A stretch of 64,000 nucleotides of DNA from the NCBI RefSeq assembly GCF_903995425.1, contig NC_050454.1:43273018-43337017 (forward strand), read 5' to 3'. The notes below the pieces were generated by a model. That model worked only from the letters and a program-made list of their open reading frames with translations. It ran no database searches and was not told the DNA's origin. Positions within the stretch are counted from its first letter, which is position 1, and the number at the start of each line of letters is the position of its first letter. Both the position numbers and the translations under genes were made by a program. The DNA comes from Onychomys torridus (taxonomy: Eukaryota > Chordata > Mammalia > Rodentia > Cricetidae). Shown here one piece after another: positions 44,793 through 57,891 of this stretch.

Positions 44793-44945
44793 TTTTGTTT
44801 TTTGAGACATAGTTTCTCTGTGTAGCTCTAGCTGTCCTGGAATTTACTCTGCAAACCAAGAGGCTAGGCTTGAAGTCAGAGATCTGTCTGCCTCTGCCTC
44901 CCAAGTGCGGAGATTAAAGGTGTGCACTACCACCACCACCCAGCT
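44793..44945 (-). repeat. B1 SINE
   Basis: gagacatagtttctctgtgtagctctagctgtcctgg ... gtgcactaccaccaccacccagct. Near full length with a small insertion. Confidence 0.88.
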
Positions 44946-45099
44946 TATTTCTCTTTAATCCTTCCATGCTATTTTCTTTGATGGCTTTCTTTAACATAGT
45001 GAAATCTTGTTTTTTCATAATGTCTGAAATAAATGTATTAATTAAAAAAATCCTTATTCTCACATTAATGCACTTTGCACAACCATTCTCCTGCTCTGT

Positions 45100-45102
<3 letters not shown>

Positions 45103-45137
<35 letters not shown>
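45103..45137. repeat. (TG)n microsatellite
   Basis: About 17 TG units. Confidence 0.95.
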
Positions 45138-45140
<3 letters not shown>

Positions 45141-45209
45141 GCAGCATCCTCTTACAATATAACTTACTGTCTGCTCATCATCACTGATTTATAGACAGTA
45201 GCTGTACTC

Positions 45210-45600
45210 ATTTGTTTGGCTGGCATAATCAATTACCATACACTAGGTGACACAAAACCTGGGAATCATCTTGTGTATCTAGAGCATCAGTCCTCAACCT
45301 TCCTAAGGCTGTGACCCTTTAGTACAGTTATTCATATCGTAGTGACCCCCTAACCATGAAATTATTTTTCCTGCCACTTCACAATTGTAATTTTGCTCTT
45401 CCTATGAATCACAATGTAAATATCCACGTGTTTTGATGGTCTCAGGTGACTCCTGTGAAAGGTATAGTTCAACACAATCCTTTGGGGATTCTCTACTCCA
45501 CAGGTTGGGAACCACTGTTCTAGAGGCTGAACATTCACACTTCAAGTTATCTGAGGATGACAGGGGGAAGTCTATCAGGCTCCTCACAGTCTTCAGATGG
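45210..45600 (+). repeat. Old MaLR/MLT-like LTR split by the URR1 copy
   Basis: tttgtttggctggcataatcaattaccatacactaggtgac (left) and tctagaggctgaacattcacacttcaag (right) correspond to adjacent parts of a mammal-wide LTR repeat that typically reads ctgccataac...taccatagactggg...tctggaggctg. Low sequence identity. Confidence 0.5.
45286..45518 (+). mobile_element. URR1-like hAT transposon inserted in an older LTR repeat
   Basis: tcagtcctcaaccttcctaaggctgtgaccctt ... tgactcctgtgaaagg ... caggttgggaaccactg has the URR1 ends. TCTAGAG occurs on both sides (45278-45284 and 45519-45525), near the 8-bp duplication expected for hAT. Flanks belong to one MaLR/MLT-like repeat. Confidence 0.8.
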
Positions 45601-47924
45601 CCACTGAGATAAATATTTCTTCATTTTACTTCATCAGTTATAATAATTTTACATTTTAATCAATTATTTCAGGGAATCAATGTACAAGTTTTGGAGGCAC
45701 AACTGAACATACAACAGAGTTAGTCACAGACTGTTTAGGAGAGCATTTCTCCAACTTCCAGCAGGAAAGAAAAATTTACATATTTGATTAATTCAGCTTT
45801 TTGGTCAAGAAGTGGATACTTTCATGCCTTTGCAACTATGGACAGAAAGCCTGGAGAGTTGGTATAAAAATCAACTGAAAGCTAAGGATGCTTGAGCACA
45901 GCTGTATTATCAATGGAGAGATGTACAGACAGATCTCTGATGAATTTATAGTTCAAAGGGATCTAGTTCTCTTATCCTTGGACAAAACATTCATGTTCCC
46001 GAGGCTTAAAGACCTCTGGAAAAGAAGCACACTTTCTCCTCTTTCAGTGAATGAGGGGGCAGCATGAGTATGAATCCTCAATTCATGATTTCAGTTCAAG
46101 AGAGTCACTTCTGAATGTTTGTGGGTCCTGTTTGGCCTCCACTCCTTTCACTCCAGAAAATGGAAGGATGAATGCATGAGGATTTGGACTCAAGTTGTTG
46201 TTGTTGTCATAAGTAAGTAGCCAATTTACCTTGATCCCTGAACTTCACACTAGTGTTCAGGATGCTGTGATTACCTCTTTGTTTTCAAAACTTATCAGTG
46301 ACAGACACAAAGTAGTATTTTATAAATTCAACGTATCAAGAGGCTTCTTGGAAAAAATATGATAGACTTTTGGATATTCAAAAGTCAAAATGGTGCTGTC
46401 TAGGTAGAACTCTAGATGTCCCAAATGTCTCTCTTAATAGTTGTGTATACTCTCCTAGCGAGAAGTTCTCTGCTGATATATTTTATTGAATTTCATTTTT
46501 TTCCATTTCTGCCCTCTGCTCCCAATCAACATCTATTTTGTGCCAGCTGTCAAAAGCAAGCATATCACTATTGACTGCTTTAGATTCTAAGATTCTAGTT
46601 TGACAGAGAGATCTAAATCTTTTTTTTTCTCATGTAATTTTCTTTCATATTCAAAAGGCTGTAGTACTACAGAAGAGGAACAGGTATTTTAACAAATCTT
46701 TTCCATAACAGTCCAAGATTGCTAACTGTTTTAGAATGCAAACAACTATGGGAGTTTAGCATGACCCTTAGGAAGAAGAGGTATGAAGGAAAAAAAACAA
46801 ACACAAAACCAATAAACCTCCAAGAGCCTGGACTTAATGCGATGCACTCGGAGGGTATGAGAAGATCCCTTTCTTCTTGGGTATTTGAAAAAATAAAAAT
46901 CACCTGTGAAAAAGGGTTAAAGACATTTGGAATGGTGTACCTTTGCTTAGAAAGTGACTCACTGGAGGTTTGTGTTCCCATTGTCTATAATAGTAGTTGG
47001 AAGCATCAAATCGAAGTGCTAGTGGCACACTGTGTCACGTGACAAACACTGAGGAGGTGTGCTTGGAGGCCCAGAACGTGCAAACTCCAAGCACTACTAA
47101 CAAAGTATTTCCTCCACAATGTGAAACTGAGAGTAGGAGTCATAGAGGCTAACATGCTGAGTTGGACACCTGGAAGATTTATAATTTATAATATATATAA
47201 AATATAAATGCCTCCCTTTAAGGAATTTGCTATGCTTAAATAAGGGAATGCATTCAAATTATTTAGCCTAGTGTCTGACGACAAGTAAGCATGCACTTCA
47301 TCAGTGATTATGATTACTGATTCTACACTGAAGAAAGGAAACACCCTAAAAATGGTGGAAGTCCTTTCTGAGCCTGTAAGTGTTCACTAGTGGCCAGAGG
47401 GTTCCCTGTCTTCACAAAGTGTTCTTCTGTCTTAGGGGATGTGAAAATATTGCATATGGGGAAAGAAACAGCAAAAAATAAGCCACTATGGAACAAAGTA
47501 CAATGATTTGCATTATGAAAAGTCCACTATGTGTAAAGAAGCAGGGAGGAAGGAGGGTGGTCTAGTCTATCCTAAGTGACATTTGAGTCGAAGATGACAA
47601 GGAGAAAGAAGGGTGGGGACAGAGTGGGAAATCAAAAGTACTTGTTATCGCCAAGAATCAGAAAGAAGAATGACCCTTTAAAAGCAGAACTCCTTATCTG
47701 CTGGAGACACAGACCTATGGTAGTAGGATTCAGAGATATGAAATTCTAGAGAGATTTCAAGTGCTGTGACTACATGGAATGCACACGAAATGTAGGCAAG
47801 CTCTAGGAACAAAGAATGTCCTCCAATTCACTCTGTCAGCCACTCGACCATAAAAAGCAGAACCCAGACAAAACCTGATGGATCTTGGAGGATGACATAT
47901 CCCTAGACTGCATCCTCTAGCAAG
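45601..47924. other. No gene recognised
   Basis: Overlapping 104- and 107-codon frames on opposite strands (46667-46981, 46719-47042) shadow each other without protein similarity that I recognise. Confidence 0.45.
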
Positions 47925-48085
47925 AAAAACAGACTTGCTGCTACCTTGGTCTTGGCACTGTGAGACTCTAAACAGAGTTGCAGAGGAGTTATGCTATGTC
48001 TGGATTTCTAACTATTAATTGCTATTTATTTAAACTGCTAAATACGTGGGTCATTTGTTATGGTAGCAAGAGGGAAATTAATATA
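47925..48085 (+). repeat. 3' part of an old MaLR/MLT-like LTR
   Basis: gacttgctgctaccttggtcttggcactgtgagactc ... gtcatttgttatggtagcaagagggaaattaatataac fits the 3' end of MaLR LTRs, with losses. Confidence 0.5.
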
Positions 48086-49509
48086 ACTGACGAGCAGAGA
48101 AAGTAATCAATAAAAATCAATAAGGGTAAAAATCAAGAAGAATAAGAACCCTTTCCTAAACATTTTTATATAAAGTTAAAGTATCAATAATGCACATTAC
48201 TGACTGTGTGAGATACTTTCAAGTGGGAAGTTGGAGATGAAACAACAAAAAGGTTACTTGTGGGAGAAGATATTGCTGGACTTCAGATAGATTAGTTTCT
48301 GTCTTGAGTAATTTTTCACTTAGAAGATTTAATTATTTTGTCTATGTATTAAATAAATTACACTGAACGCCCATAAAACAAAAAGATTCATTCATGAATA
48401 AAAAGCTACAAAACATTACAATTTGTTTTATTTAACTTTAAAGTTTATGTGATTTTTTTAAACCTGAATATGTAGAAGAGACTTGTGTAATATTTAAACA
48501 TTAATTTTTATATGCCCTAGGCAAGTTGTTAGTATCTCTGAAAGGCATATTTCTCGCTTTGAGCAGGAATATTAATAGAACGTACCTCCAAAGTCTGTGA
48601 TAAGTGTAAAGTAAGTAGAAGGGTTAGAATTATGTGCTCAAAGGATCAGCATTTCATGATATATTGCACGTTTTGTTTTGTTTTCTTTGTACGTGTTAGA
48701 CAGCAAACAACAGGTACAGAGGAATGTGCCCAGACTCTACCTGGCTTGATAGTACTCACATGTTTGGTTGTGTATTTCTTTCTGTCTTTCTCATCTTGCT
48801 TAATGATATCATAATTCAGTGTATTTTAGACAGTCTTGCTGTCTTTTTTTTCCTCATTGCTGGTACCTTAAAGTTCATAATCAAAGCTAGTGCATTTCAG
48901 TACAATCAACAGAGTACAGTAAATGAAATAGTTACACGCCCATTGCGTTGTGGGGAAAATGTCCTCAGTGCAAGCTGAGGTATAACCTTTGTATTGTACT
49001 TGGCTTGATGTTAATAGCAGTTCCTGGTATGTACAAGGAATGTAAGCAATGCTCAATAAACAAATACTGATGGACCTCTTTGAGTTCAAAACCCACTGCT
49101 ATCCATAACAATTAACAACTCTTTCTCCTACTTTTAGATTTTCCACACTTCTCCTTCCTGACTCTAAATATGTAACTCTAGGCATTGCTTATTGGCTAAA
49201 CTTTCTTCCTGTCTTATTCTCCATTAAACCCCATTGGTTTGTTTTCTAAGAAGTTACTCATGCGTTCCTTGCACTTTTTAAAGCATTGCCTTTAACCCTG
49301 AAATCCTGAGCATTCTTGTCTTTGATCTTTTCATCCTTCATTCTCTCTGTATTTCCTCGGGTAGTTCATACTTTGCTTAGACTTCAACTCTCTACTGTGA
49401 AGCTATCAGATCTGTTTGCCTTGTAAAGACCTTTCATCTACTAGTGAAGAAAAAATTTGACCAATTCCTTCTCTTGTTCCATGTAGTAGGAATCTTAAAA
49501 GTTCTTATC
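48086..49509. other. No feature recognised
   Basis: AT-rich; frames under 90 codons. Confidence 0.5.
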
Positions 49510-50010
49510 AATAAAATCAAACCTGAGGCCAGTTATTGGGGTGAAAGCTGGAAGATCAGAGAAGTAAAACAAGCCACAGCTACCTCCCCTCACCAGTTCC
49601 TCAGCTGATCCTGTTTCTTCAAACTGAAAGCCTCTGAGTCCTCCTCCAGAATGGGTCTCAGCTGAACTGAGCTGCTCCAAAGCCTGAATGCTTAACCAGC
49701 CAAATGCTTCTAGTTTCTGGTCTTCACGCCTTATATATCTTTCTCTTTCTGCCGTCACTCCCTGGGATTAAAGGCTCGATTCCAGGGGTTAAAGGCATGT
49801 GTCTCCATGCTGGCTGTATCCTGAACACAGAGATCCACCTAGCTCTGCCTCCCATGTGCTGAGATTAAAGGCATGCACCACCACTGCCCAGCTTCTGCTA
49901 TGGCTTGCTCTGACCCATTTTCTATCCACCATTTTTGGCTCTATATCTAGTGGCTGACCCCAGATAAATTTATTAGGGTGCACAATATTTTGGGGAACAC
50001 AATACCATCA
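49510..50010 (+). repeat. Composite rodent repeat with B1-like core, copy 2
   Basis: aaaatcaaacctgaggccagttattggggtgaaagctggaagatcagagaag ... gggattaaaggc ... gataaatttattagggtgcacaatatt. Better preserved than 19697-20092 and with about 100 bp more in the middle. Confidence 0.7.
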
Positions 50011-53000
50011 CATTTCCATAAGTGAATTTACTGGAAGAGAGAATATGAAGTTGAGAAAGCTGTCATCAGCATCACTGTTTAGTTGAAGCAAAGAGGTAGC
50101 AAAATGTCTCCTAATATTTGATTCAAAGGCCAAGAGCTAGTTAGGAAGTTCTTTATAACTCTAAGTGTGTATTAAGTGCTAAATGACAAATGGGTAATAG
50201 AAACACTTGACTTAAGTACACCAGACAACCACCATTCCTGCCTCTTCTTTAGCAGTTTTGTTTGAGTGTTGAAGGGAGAGCTGAATTGCTAGTTTTATGC
50301 TGCTGCTCTTCTGTACTGCATTCACAGTGAGGTAATATACAGCCTCAATTACTGCAAATAATATTCCATATCTGTAAAGAGTACTGGACTGCTGAACAAG
50401 GCATCCTGCTTAAATTACAGTTAGAGTTCATTAAGGTGGCTTCTGCCACTCATCGAAGTCAATGCAACAGTGCCAGTGGATGCCACGGATAGGGCATACA
50501 TTTTCTTGTCACTCTTTTTTAGAAACACTTTTTGTGAGAGAATTAAGCAAAGTTATTCTTAAAATGTAGCACCGAGCTTCTCAAGCAGTAGGAACTAGGC
50601 CAACAGTCACCAAAGTAATGTCACCAGATTCTTTACATCAAATGCTTGATAGCTTTCAAGAGCTTGTCATTGCAATTAAATGACTGACGGCACTGTTGAC
50701 CTGTGCTTCCAGTTCCTTTTCCAAGAAGAAACAGCAGGTCATGGTGTCTCAGTAAGACAGAGCTAAAAAAAAAATTCTACCCTCATAACCCAATTCCTAT
50801 CTTTCTATATGGTTAGAAGCACACAGGTCCTAGCCAGAGCACATGCTGGCCAGGTGGCCTCAGATCCTGCTGTGTCTGCTCTTGGACCCACTCACAGTTC
50901 AGTGGGATGAACCTATAGAATATGAATAGAACTAGAGCAGTAGCTTCAGGACTGCTCTTAAAATACCCAGCACCTGTACTTATTTTCCCGTTTTGCTTTC
51001 TACCGGCCAGAATAAAGTTGAGACAGCGTGGAGGCATCCAGAAAGACTGTGCCCTCACGGACAGAGTGACAATATGTGGGCGCTTGTGTTTCTGAACAGC
51101 AGCGCTTTCCTTATAGCTTATGCTTTTTCACAGACTTGTGGGGTCACCTCTAAGGCCCTGACAAGCCAGGTCCAGCTGCCCATCTTCAATAAGCCAATTA
51201 AAAGAGTCAAATTAACAGTGAAAAGCAGGAAATGGAGATTTATTCCATGTAGCAATACTGGGAAGAATAAAGAAGAGATCAAATAACTCTTCATCCCCCA
51301 TGTCCATCTCTGGGATCCAGACATCAGGGTAGGGTTTAAATGGAAAGAGAGATGCATAACTAAGCAGTCAGGCCAAGGTCCCTTCCCTACCATCCTCTCA
51401 GTTCCAAGTCTCTCCTGAAAGTTCATCTGATAAGTTGGAAATCTTTCTTTGAGAGACAAATTCCTCCTCTGGATCCCTCCAGTCTTTTCTTTTCCCCGAA
51501 GGAGACCCCTGGGGAAATTTTAATTTCTAGGTGTCCACTCTTTCAATAATCTGATAGCCAGAGAAGGAATAACAAGTGTTTCTTCAGAATACAGCCATTC
51601 CTGCTGGGCTGCCAGTTACATTTGGACCCCCAAGACTCTTTATGACAGATAAATAAATCGATTTTCATTTGAATTAGCTCATGGTTTTGTAATGTTCTCA
51701 TTATGGAAACTTAATTGTCTCTTCTCCTGTGTGGTCTGCTGCTCAGTTGTTAGCTGAATGAAAACTCTAGTGTGAAGACAGCGTACAGTAGGGAATTAAC
51801 CTGTCATTGGACTGAAACATATAAAACCAGGATTAAGAAGCAGGAGACTCATCAGTTAAGCTCTGCCAAATAGTCAACCAGTGCTAATTAGCTAGCTTAC
51901 TCATTAGTATCAAGTAATGCCCTGTTTATTTGTTTATCGTACGTTGCTTGGATATAAGATGTCCAAATACAAGTGGTTTAAATACTTTTTCAACCAAAAC
52001 ACAATTTGTGAATATACAATAGGACTTAAGATACAGTTCACATGAAATAAATTTCGATTGTGTTTTCAACTAAAATTTTCTGTTCTTCATGTCATATGTA
52101 AAAATTGACTAAATTGGCCTGAAAAATTTCTCAATTATAACATTCTATAACAATGAGCTCTAAAGAAATCTAAAATTCTTCCAAATAGTCATGATTTTAT
52201 TAGTGCAAAAATTAATTGCAAATTTACTTTGACACTAAATAAATAACTGATGAATAACAGTCAACAACCAAATCATGCAAGCATGGGATTAAAAAATTCC
52301 TGGGCTATAGGGCTGTTAAAGGGAAGGGCTGGAGAGAGGCAGGAGTAGAGAGAAACTGTAAAAACATTTCTTGCTGTCACTTGAAATCAAGGGCAGCACA
52401 CTGTGCGGCAACATTTATTGAAGACATATAAAAAGTGCTTTGTAAAGACCAAGTAAGACTATAGCTTTTCTTTTGAATGTTATAGTTAGTAGTAATAAGG
52501 AAAATAAGAAATCTTTATCCATCCTAGGTGGTGGAGACAGACTTCCTAGAGTAAGATATTGAGAAAGGCATTTCAGAGAGAGACCAATATGAATCAAGCA
52601 TACTCAAGGGAGAACAAGTAGGTAGTTTGGCAAGAGCACAGGGTGAAGAGAGTGCTATAGGGTGGCCTGTTTCTTAATCCTGGTGTTACATATTACAGTC
52701 CAGTGTCAGGTTGTTTGCCTGCCATCCACTGTCTTTGCACTGGAGATTTTGTTCAACCAGCAACTGAGCAGCAAGCTACACAAGAAAAGGAAAAGTGTTA
52801 GGTTCCCTAACAAAGATAACAGAAAAACAGATGGAGATGAGGGACAGGCTTTGATAACAAAGGTGTCTGAATTAATCTTGTGCAAACCCACTTCCTTCTC
52901 ACCTCCTCCTCCACCCCAATCTAACAGCCACAATAATACTTAGAAAATTTACATCCTGGTTCTGTACATGGAAAAGGCAATGCAGGAAGAATAACACACA

Positions 53001-53739
53001 GGCTTTTGGCACGGCACTAATGCTGTTGGGATGCAGGCAGTTGGTCACCAAACAGCAAATGATCACACTTTCACAGACTGTTAGAAACAGATTCTTCTTG
53101 GAAACTGTCTACAGGACTTCTAATCACGCTGTACAGAGTCAACATGGGTACCTAACTTACCAAAACAGACATTATATGAATTTACTCTGGTGCTGGTATT
53201 CAACAAGTATACATGCAAGGAGTACATGTTAGGATAGCTACTTATTTATGTCTAAAGTACATTGTATATAGTGCCATACTGGTTCCTTTTCAATATGATG
53301 TCATAGAATCTTCTTTTCGAGATTCTATAACACTATAGTATCCTCAAGTTTAATGACTGTACCTAACACCTCTTTTGATTTATATATTTGAAATCTTGTA
53401 TTGGAAATGCAATTTGTTCAGCAACACAGTCATGTGCATTAAAATTATCCTCAACTAAAGTCTCTATATAAATTAAGGATAGTTTATTTATCTTAACCAT
53501 TGGAATGGGGAAAATTGAAGTTTTACTTAAGTGTTTTTCTTTTGTGTGCTTACAATTTCCCCCAACCTACTTAGGCTTTGCTCATAAAGGGAAACTTGCC
53601 CCAGTAACTTTTTAACTTTCCTTGAATGTATTTAAAATGTCAACCCCAGAAAAAGGTGGATTTTAAAGAAGGTGGGATGAGAAGGGACCATTTCAATTTC
53701 TTCTGATCTTTTCCTCTAGAGGTTGGCATAGCAACATTC
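50011..53739. other. Repeat-poor stretch, possible conserved non-coding DNA
   Basis: 3.7 kb almost free of young SINEs. 50410-50760 and 51640-51930 have balanced composition with homeobox-type TAAT cores, for example gctaattagctagcttactcattag. No gene is visible. Confidence 0.35.
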
Positions 53740-54304
53740 CACCCAAGGGATGGCTTCAGTGAAATGTCTACCCAGGGAAGGAAAAATAATAAAGCAACTG
53801 TGTATGGAAACACAGAAACCAAGAGCAAATGTAGACATTTCTAAAATAAGAATATTGTGCATAATTTTAGTTTTTCCTGCTCTAGAGGCTTAGAGCATAT
53901 TGGAAGAGACTTCATTTGTCTATAGCTTAAATCTTTAAATCTATTAAACTTTAGAAAAATCTAATAGTTCTCATTGTCTGTTTTATGATAAAGTGAAACA
54001 GTATACAACAGCATGTTTCATAAAACAGACAATGAGAACTATTAGATTTTTCTAAAGTTTAATAGATTTAAAGATTTAAGCTATAGACAAATGAAGTCTC
54101 TTCCAATATGCTCTAAGCCTCTAGAGCAGGAAAAACTAAAATTATGCACAATATTAGTCAAAGAAACATCAGCCCTAACTTGTATTCTTCATTCTTATTT
54201 TAGAAATGTCTACATTTGCTCTTGGTTTCTGTGTTTCCATACACAGTTGCTTTATTATTTTTCCTTCCCTGGGTAGACATTTCACTGAAGCCATCCCTTG
54301 GGTG
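53740..54304. repeat. Long near-perfect inverted repeat (palindrome)
   Basis: Left arm 53740-53987 (248 bp) is the reverse complement of 54019-54304 (286 bp), with a 31-bp spacer (53988-54018). Reading both arms, I find no substitution. The only difference is 38 bp present in the right arm (54153-54190) and absent in the left, bounded by the microhomology AAT. The sequence in the arms is ordinary AT-rich DNA, not a known transposon with inverted ends. Confidence 0.95.
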
Positions 54305-54500
54305 TCCTACATCTTGACTTACAGACAACAGGAAGTGGTCTGAAATACTGGGCATGGCTTGAGCATATATGGAACCTCAAAGCCGGCCTCTGCAGTGGAC
54401 ACACTTCCTCCAACAAGTCCACACCTACTTCACCAAAGCCACCCCTCCTAATAGTACCACTCTGGGACTATTTTCTTTCAAACCACCACACTTACAAAGA
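54305..54500 (+). repeat. Common rodent interspersed repeat, unnamed
   Basis: ctacatcttgacttacagacaacaggaagtgg ... cacacttcctccaacaagtccacacctacttcacc ... cctcctaatagtaccactc is a frequent rodent repeat pattern. It begins at the very end of the long inverted repeat's right arm. Confidence 0.6.
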
Positions 54501-54576
54501 TAAGTTTATTGCCTTTGAAATGAGTTGATTGCATTCACTCATCTATTTATTTATTGCAGCTGAAGGCCAGTTGTTT

Positions 54577-54758
54577 GGGCTGGTGACATGATTAGGCGGG
54601 TAAGGGTTCTTGCTGCCAAGCCTGTTATCCTAAGTGTGAGCCCCAGAAGATACATGGTACAAGGAGAGAACCAACTTCTGTAAACTGACTTCTACATGTA
54701 TTCTCTGGCATACATGTGCATGTAGACATGTGCACACATGAAATAAATAAAAAGTTGT
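54577..54758 (+). repeat. B3 SINE
   Basis: gggctggtgacatgattaggcgggtaagggttcttgctgccaagcctg ... gtagacatgtgcacacatgaaataaataaa is a B3-type element with its AT-rich tail. Confidence 0.85.
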
Positions 54759-56611
54759 AACCTAAAAATGAAAAAGAACCAGTTGTATTAGTTGTATTTC
54801 TACTGATAGAAAATTTGGAATTAAAATTATCCCTTTTTATCAAAAGCAAAAATCACTTAGTTAATAATAATTTAAAAAACCATTAGCCAAAATTATTGAG
54901 AGAAAATATATTAATATTATGCAAAAAGTTAAGCTTTTACATTTCCAGCATTTGATATTTTGGTACTGCACAGCTCTATAGCAGGATAGCAGTTGATTTT
55001 TTTTTTTTATCTAGTTAGTTCTGGACTGTAATTGGTATTTCATCAGACAACACAATCATGAAAATACCGTATTTTCTTTTCATGGCTCCCTTATCAACTA
55101 CCATTCAGGCTTCAGGCTTCACATAAATAACCCAGTATTAAAGGTCTCAGCAAAGTTCCTGCAGGATCTTAGAAGGTTCCCTTTACTTCAGCTCTTGCTA
55201 TACCTCCTGGTAATTACCTGCAGAACTGTGTACAGCATGTTGATCCTACAATGTAATTTGATTTGCAGTTTCCTTTCAACTGTGGTAGACATGGTATCTT
55301 GCTTATTTCCTGGAGCACACACTTTGGTCATTGTTGTGTAGCACATATGTGTTTACTCACTCAATGAAACATTTTTCAGTACTTAACAACACTGGAGAGG
55401 ACTTTATAAGCAGTGGGTGAACGTTCAGAATGGTTATCTGCTCCATGCTGGATGTTTTTTGAAAAAACTAAAACTGAATTTGCGTTCATATGGGTTATGA
55501 GTTCCCTCCACCCCAATGTAATCAATTTTCTTATTAGTTTCTATAAACCATCCACTTCTGATAATCATGTGGTTATTTGCAGAACCTGAAAGTAAGACAT
55601 TACTCCTCTATCATATTTCATCTTATGAGGTTTGTGTCTTCAAATATTCCTGAATTTATGTAGAAAGATGTGTATTCAAGGGTCAAGACACACTTACATC
55701 ATTTTACTAATTGTAGCCATTTTAAGCTGAAGGTAAGAGAGATAACTGAAGGTCACTTGAGAAGAATTCTGCTGGGGTTTCAAATTGGGGAGAAATGGCA
55801 AATGATTTGGAAGCACTTTTAAAAGAAAAATCTCTAATAATGCTTCTTGTAGCCTCACTAAATTGTGAAGATCATCTGCTGTGCTAATAATAGTGGTAAA
55901 TACAGTGTGTGGGTGGTTAATGTTAGATCACTCAAACACCCTTTAGAAAGCTTCAGAAAAGAAAAGCCTAGAAGACTTGGATGAAAAGGAACGCTGTGCA
56001 ATTGCTGTTAGACTAATGGAGATGCTAGTTTGGATCTATACTCTTGGAAACTAAATAACTATCATAGAAGCAATTATGCTTTGTGCCATTATGGTGCTTA
56101 TTTTTTTCTTCCTGAAATAATTGCATCCATTGCATGGCTGGTATTGGGGTAATAGCCCAGTTTCACACACAGCCTCTGTTGCTTTGGACACACTTGAAAA
56201 CCTCAAAGATGTTTGAATTACAGAACTAAAAGTACCTGTTAGTTCATCAGGAAGCTTATATATATATTAGATATATGTGAACTTTAAAGTGTCATACAGG
56301 TACCAAATATAGCACAAAAGGCAACAAAAAAGCACTAAATATTATAAATTTAAATCACTTTTATCATGTGTTGTGAATGAGCATAACCCAGAGATTCATT
56401 TATTATATTAACTGGGGGAATTGATTTGCACTGGGTTTGCCTGATTAATGAAATATCAATCAATGCCCAGGCTCCCCTGAGACCCACTCAATAATATTAT
56501 TCAGTGCAATGAGTACTTCCATCGCTAGTGGGTCTCATTTCTAAATATTCTAATACCAAGGCCATATCTCAATTAAATCATGACAATTAAATCAGAATTA
56601 GAAGCAGATGA

Positions 56612-56666
<55 letters not shown>

Positions 56667-57302
56667 CTTTTATTTACTCTAAATATTTGTGCATATGTGT
56701 GTACAGAATCACAATATGATACCAGAGATCACTAATTAGGTATTGTTCATTTTTAAGTTTGACAGATTGTTTTAATATAGTGGGGAGTTTGAAAATCAAG
56801 TAGAAGAATAGGTTCTAGACACTGGCCTCTTTAACATGCTTTCTAGGATATTCTAACTGAAATCATGCTGTTGAGTTACTGGTGCAGTTATTGTGACCAC
56901 CCTAATAGAGCGAAGGCTGTCTTCAGTTAACTGGACAGTCCTAAGCAGGACTAGTAACTCAATCTGAGTTTTAGGTCAATGTGCTTCTCTGTTGTCTTGT
57001 CTCAGTTTCTAAGTTTCACCTTTAACTCCAAATTCTGGCACCCATTTCAGTATTTTACCATAGAATATCAATAGGCTTCTGGTTCCTCCAACCTAAAACA
57101 TGGCAAAATAAAGCTCAGTCTCTTGAGGAAGCATTGAGTGACAGTGTAGACTTGTAAGAACACCAAGAGGAAGTGTGGCTGGACTTTGCTCTTTGATGTA
57201 GCTTAGTGGAGTGTCACTAGGTGGTGAGGTAGTTCTCATATAATCTAGTTAGATCAGTGTGGGAAACCTCAGATAACTGAAAAGACAGATTAACAATAGT
57301 TT
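54759..57302. other. Repeat-poor stretch, possible conserved non-coding DNA
   Basis: Only the (AT)n at 56618 is a clear repeat. 55700-56580 includes ttgcctgattaatgaaatatcaatcaatgcc and many TAAT cores. No frame of interest. Confidence 0.35.
56618..56664. repeat. (AT)n microsatellite
   Basis: About 23 AT units. Confidence 0.96.
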
Positions 57303-57432
57303 CTAGCTAGACACACTAACACACACTATAATCTCAGCCCCAAGGAGGCTGAGACAGAAAGTCACAATTTTGAGTCAGTCTGAGCTACACCATGAGACTA
57401 GCTTGAACTGCAAAACAAGATGCTGTGTCAGA
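57303..57432 (+). repeat. Old B1/7SL-type SINE
   Basis: cactataatctcagccccaaggaggctgagacag ... agctacaccatgagactagcttg resembles a diverged B1. Confidence 0.5.
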
Positions 57433-57529
57433 AGATTTCTTAACTAACAAAAAAAAAAACTAAGGAGGAGATACACTGTCTTTGCCGGTGCATTCTTTTG
57501 TATTGAGATGGTGTATTTTTTGTATTGAG

Positions 57530-57891
57530 ATGATATACTCCTCTTCCAGGGCTCCACTACCTAGTACCACATGCTGTGTGGCTTACACAGACGAGTCTAC
57601 AAGTCTGAAGTCAGATATTCTCAGGGTTGGTTTCTTCTGTGAGCTCCTCCCTTTGTTTGTAGATAGCCATTGTCTAGTTTCTTCACTCTGCATTGTCTGT
57701 ATCACTGTCCAAATCTCTCCATTTTATAAAAGCCTGAATCAGATTGGATTAGGACTATACTATCAACTCCATTCTAGCTTACTGCCTTTCTGAAGATCCC
57801 ATAACAAAAGCAGTCACATTCTGAGCTATTGGGAGTTAGGGATTGAACACATGAGTTTGGAATGGGGGACACAATCCAGCCTACAACAGGT
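57530..57891 (+). repeat. Old MaLR/MLT-like LTR
   Basis: gtccaaatctctccattttataaaagcctgaatcagattggattagg and ttgaacacatgagtttggaatgggggacacaatccagcctacaacag follow the mammal-wide LTR pattern. The exact subfamily is not determined. Confidence 0.6.
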
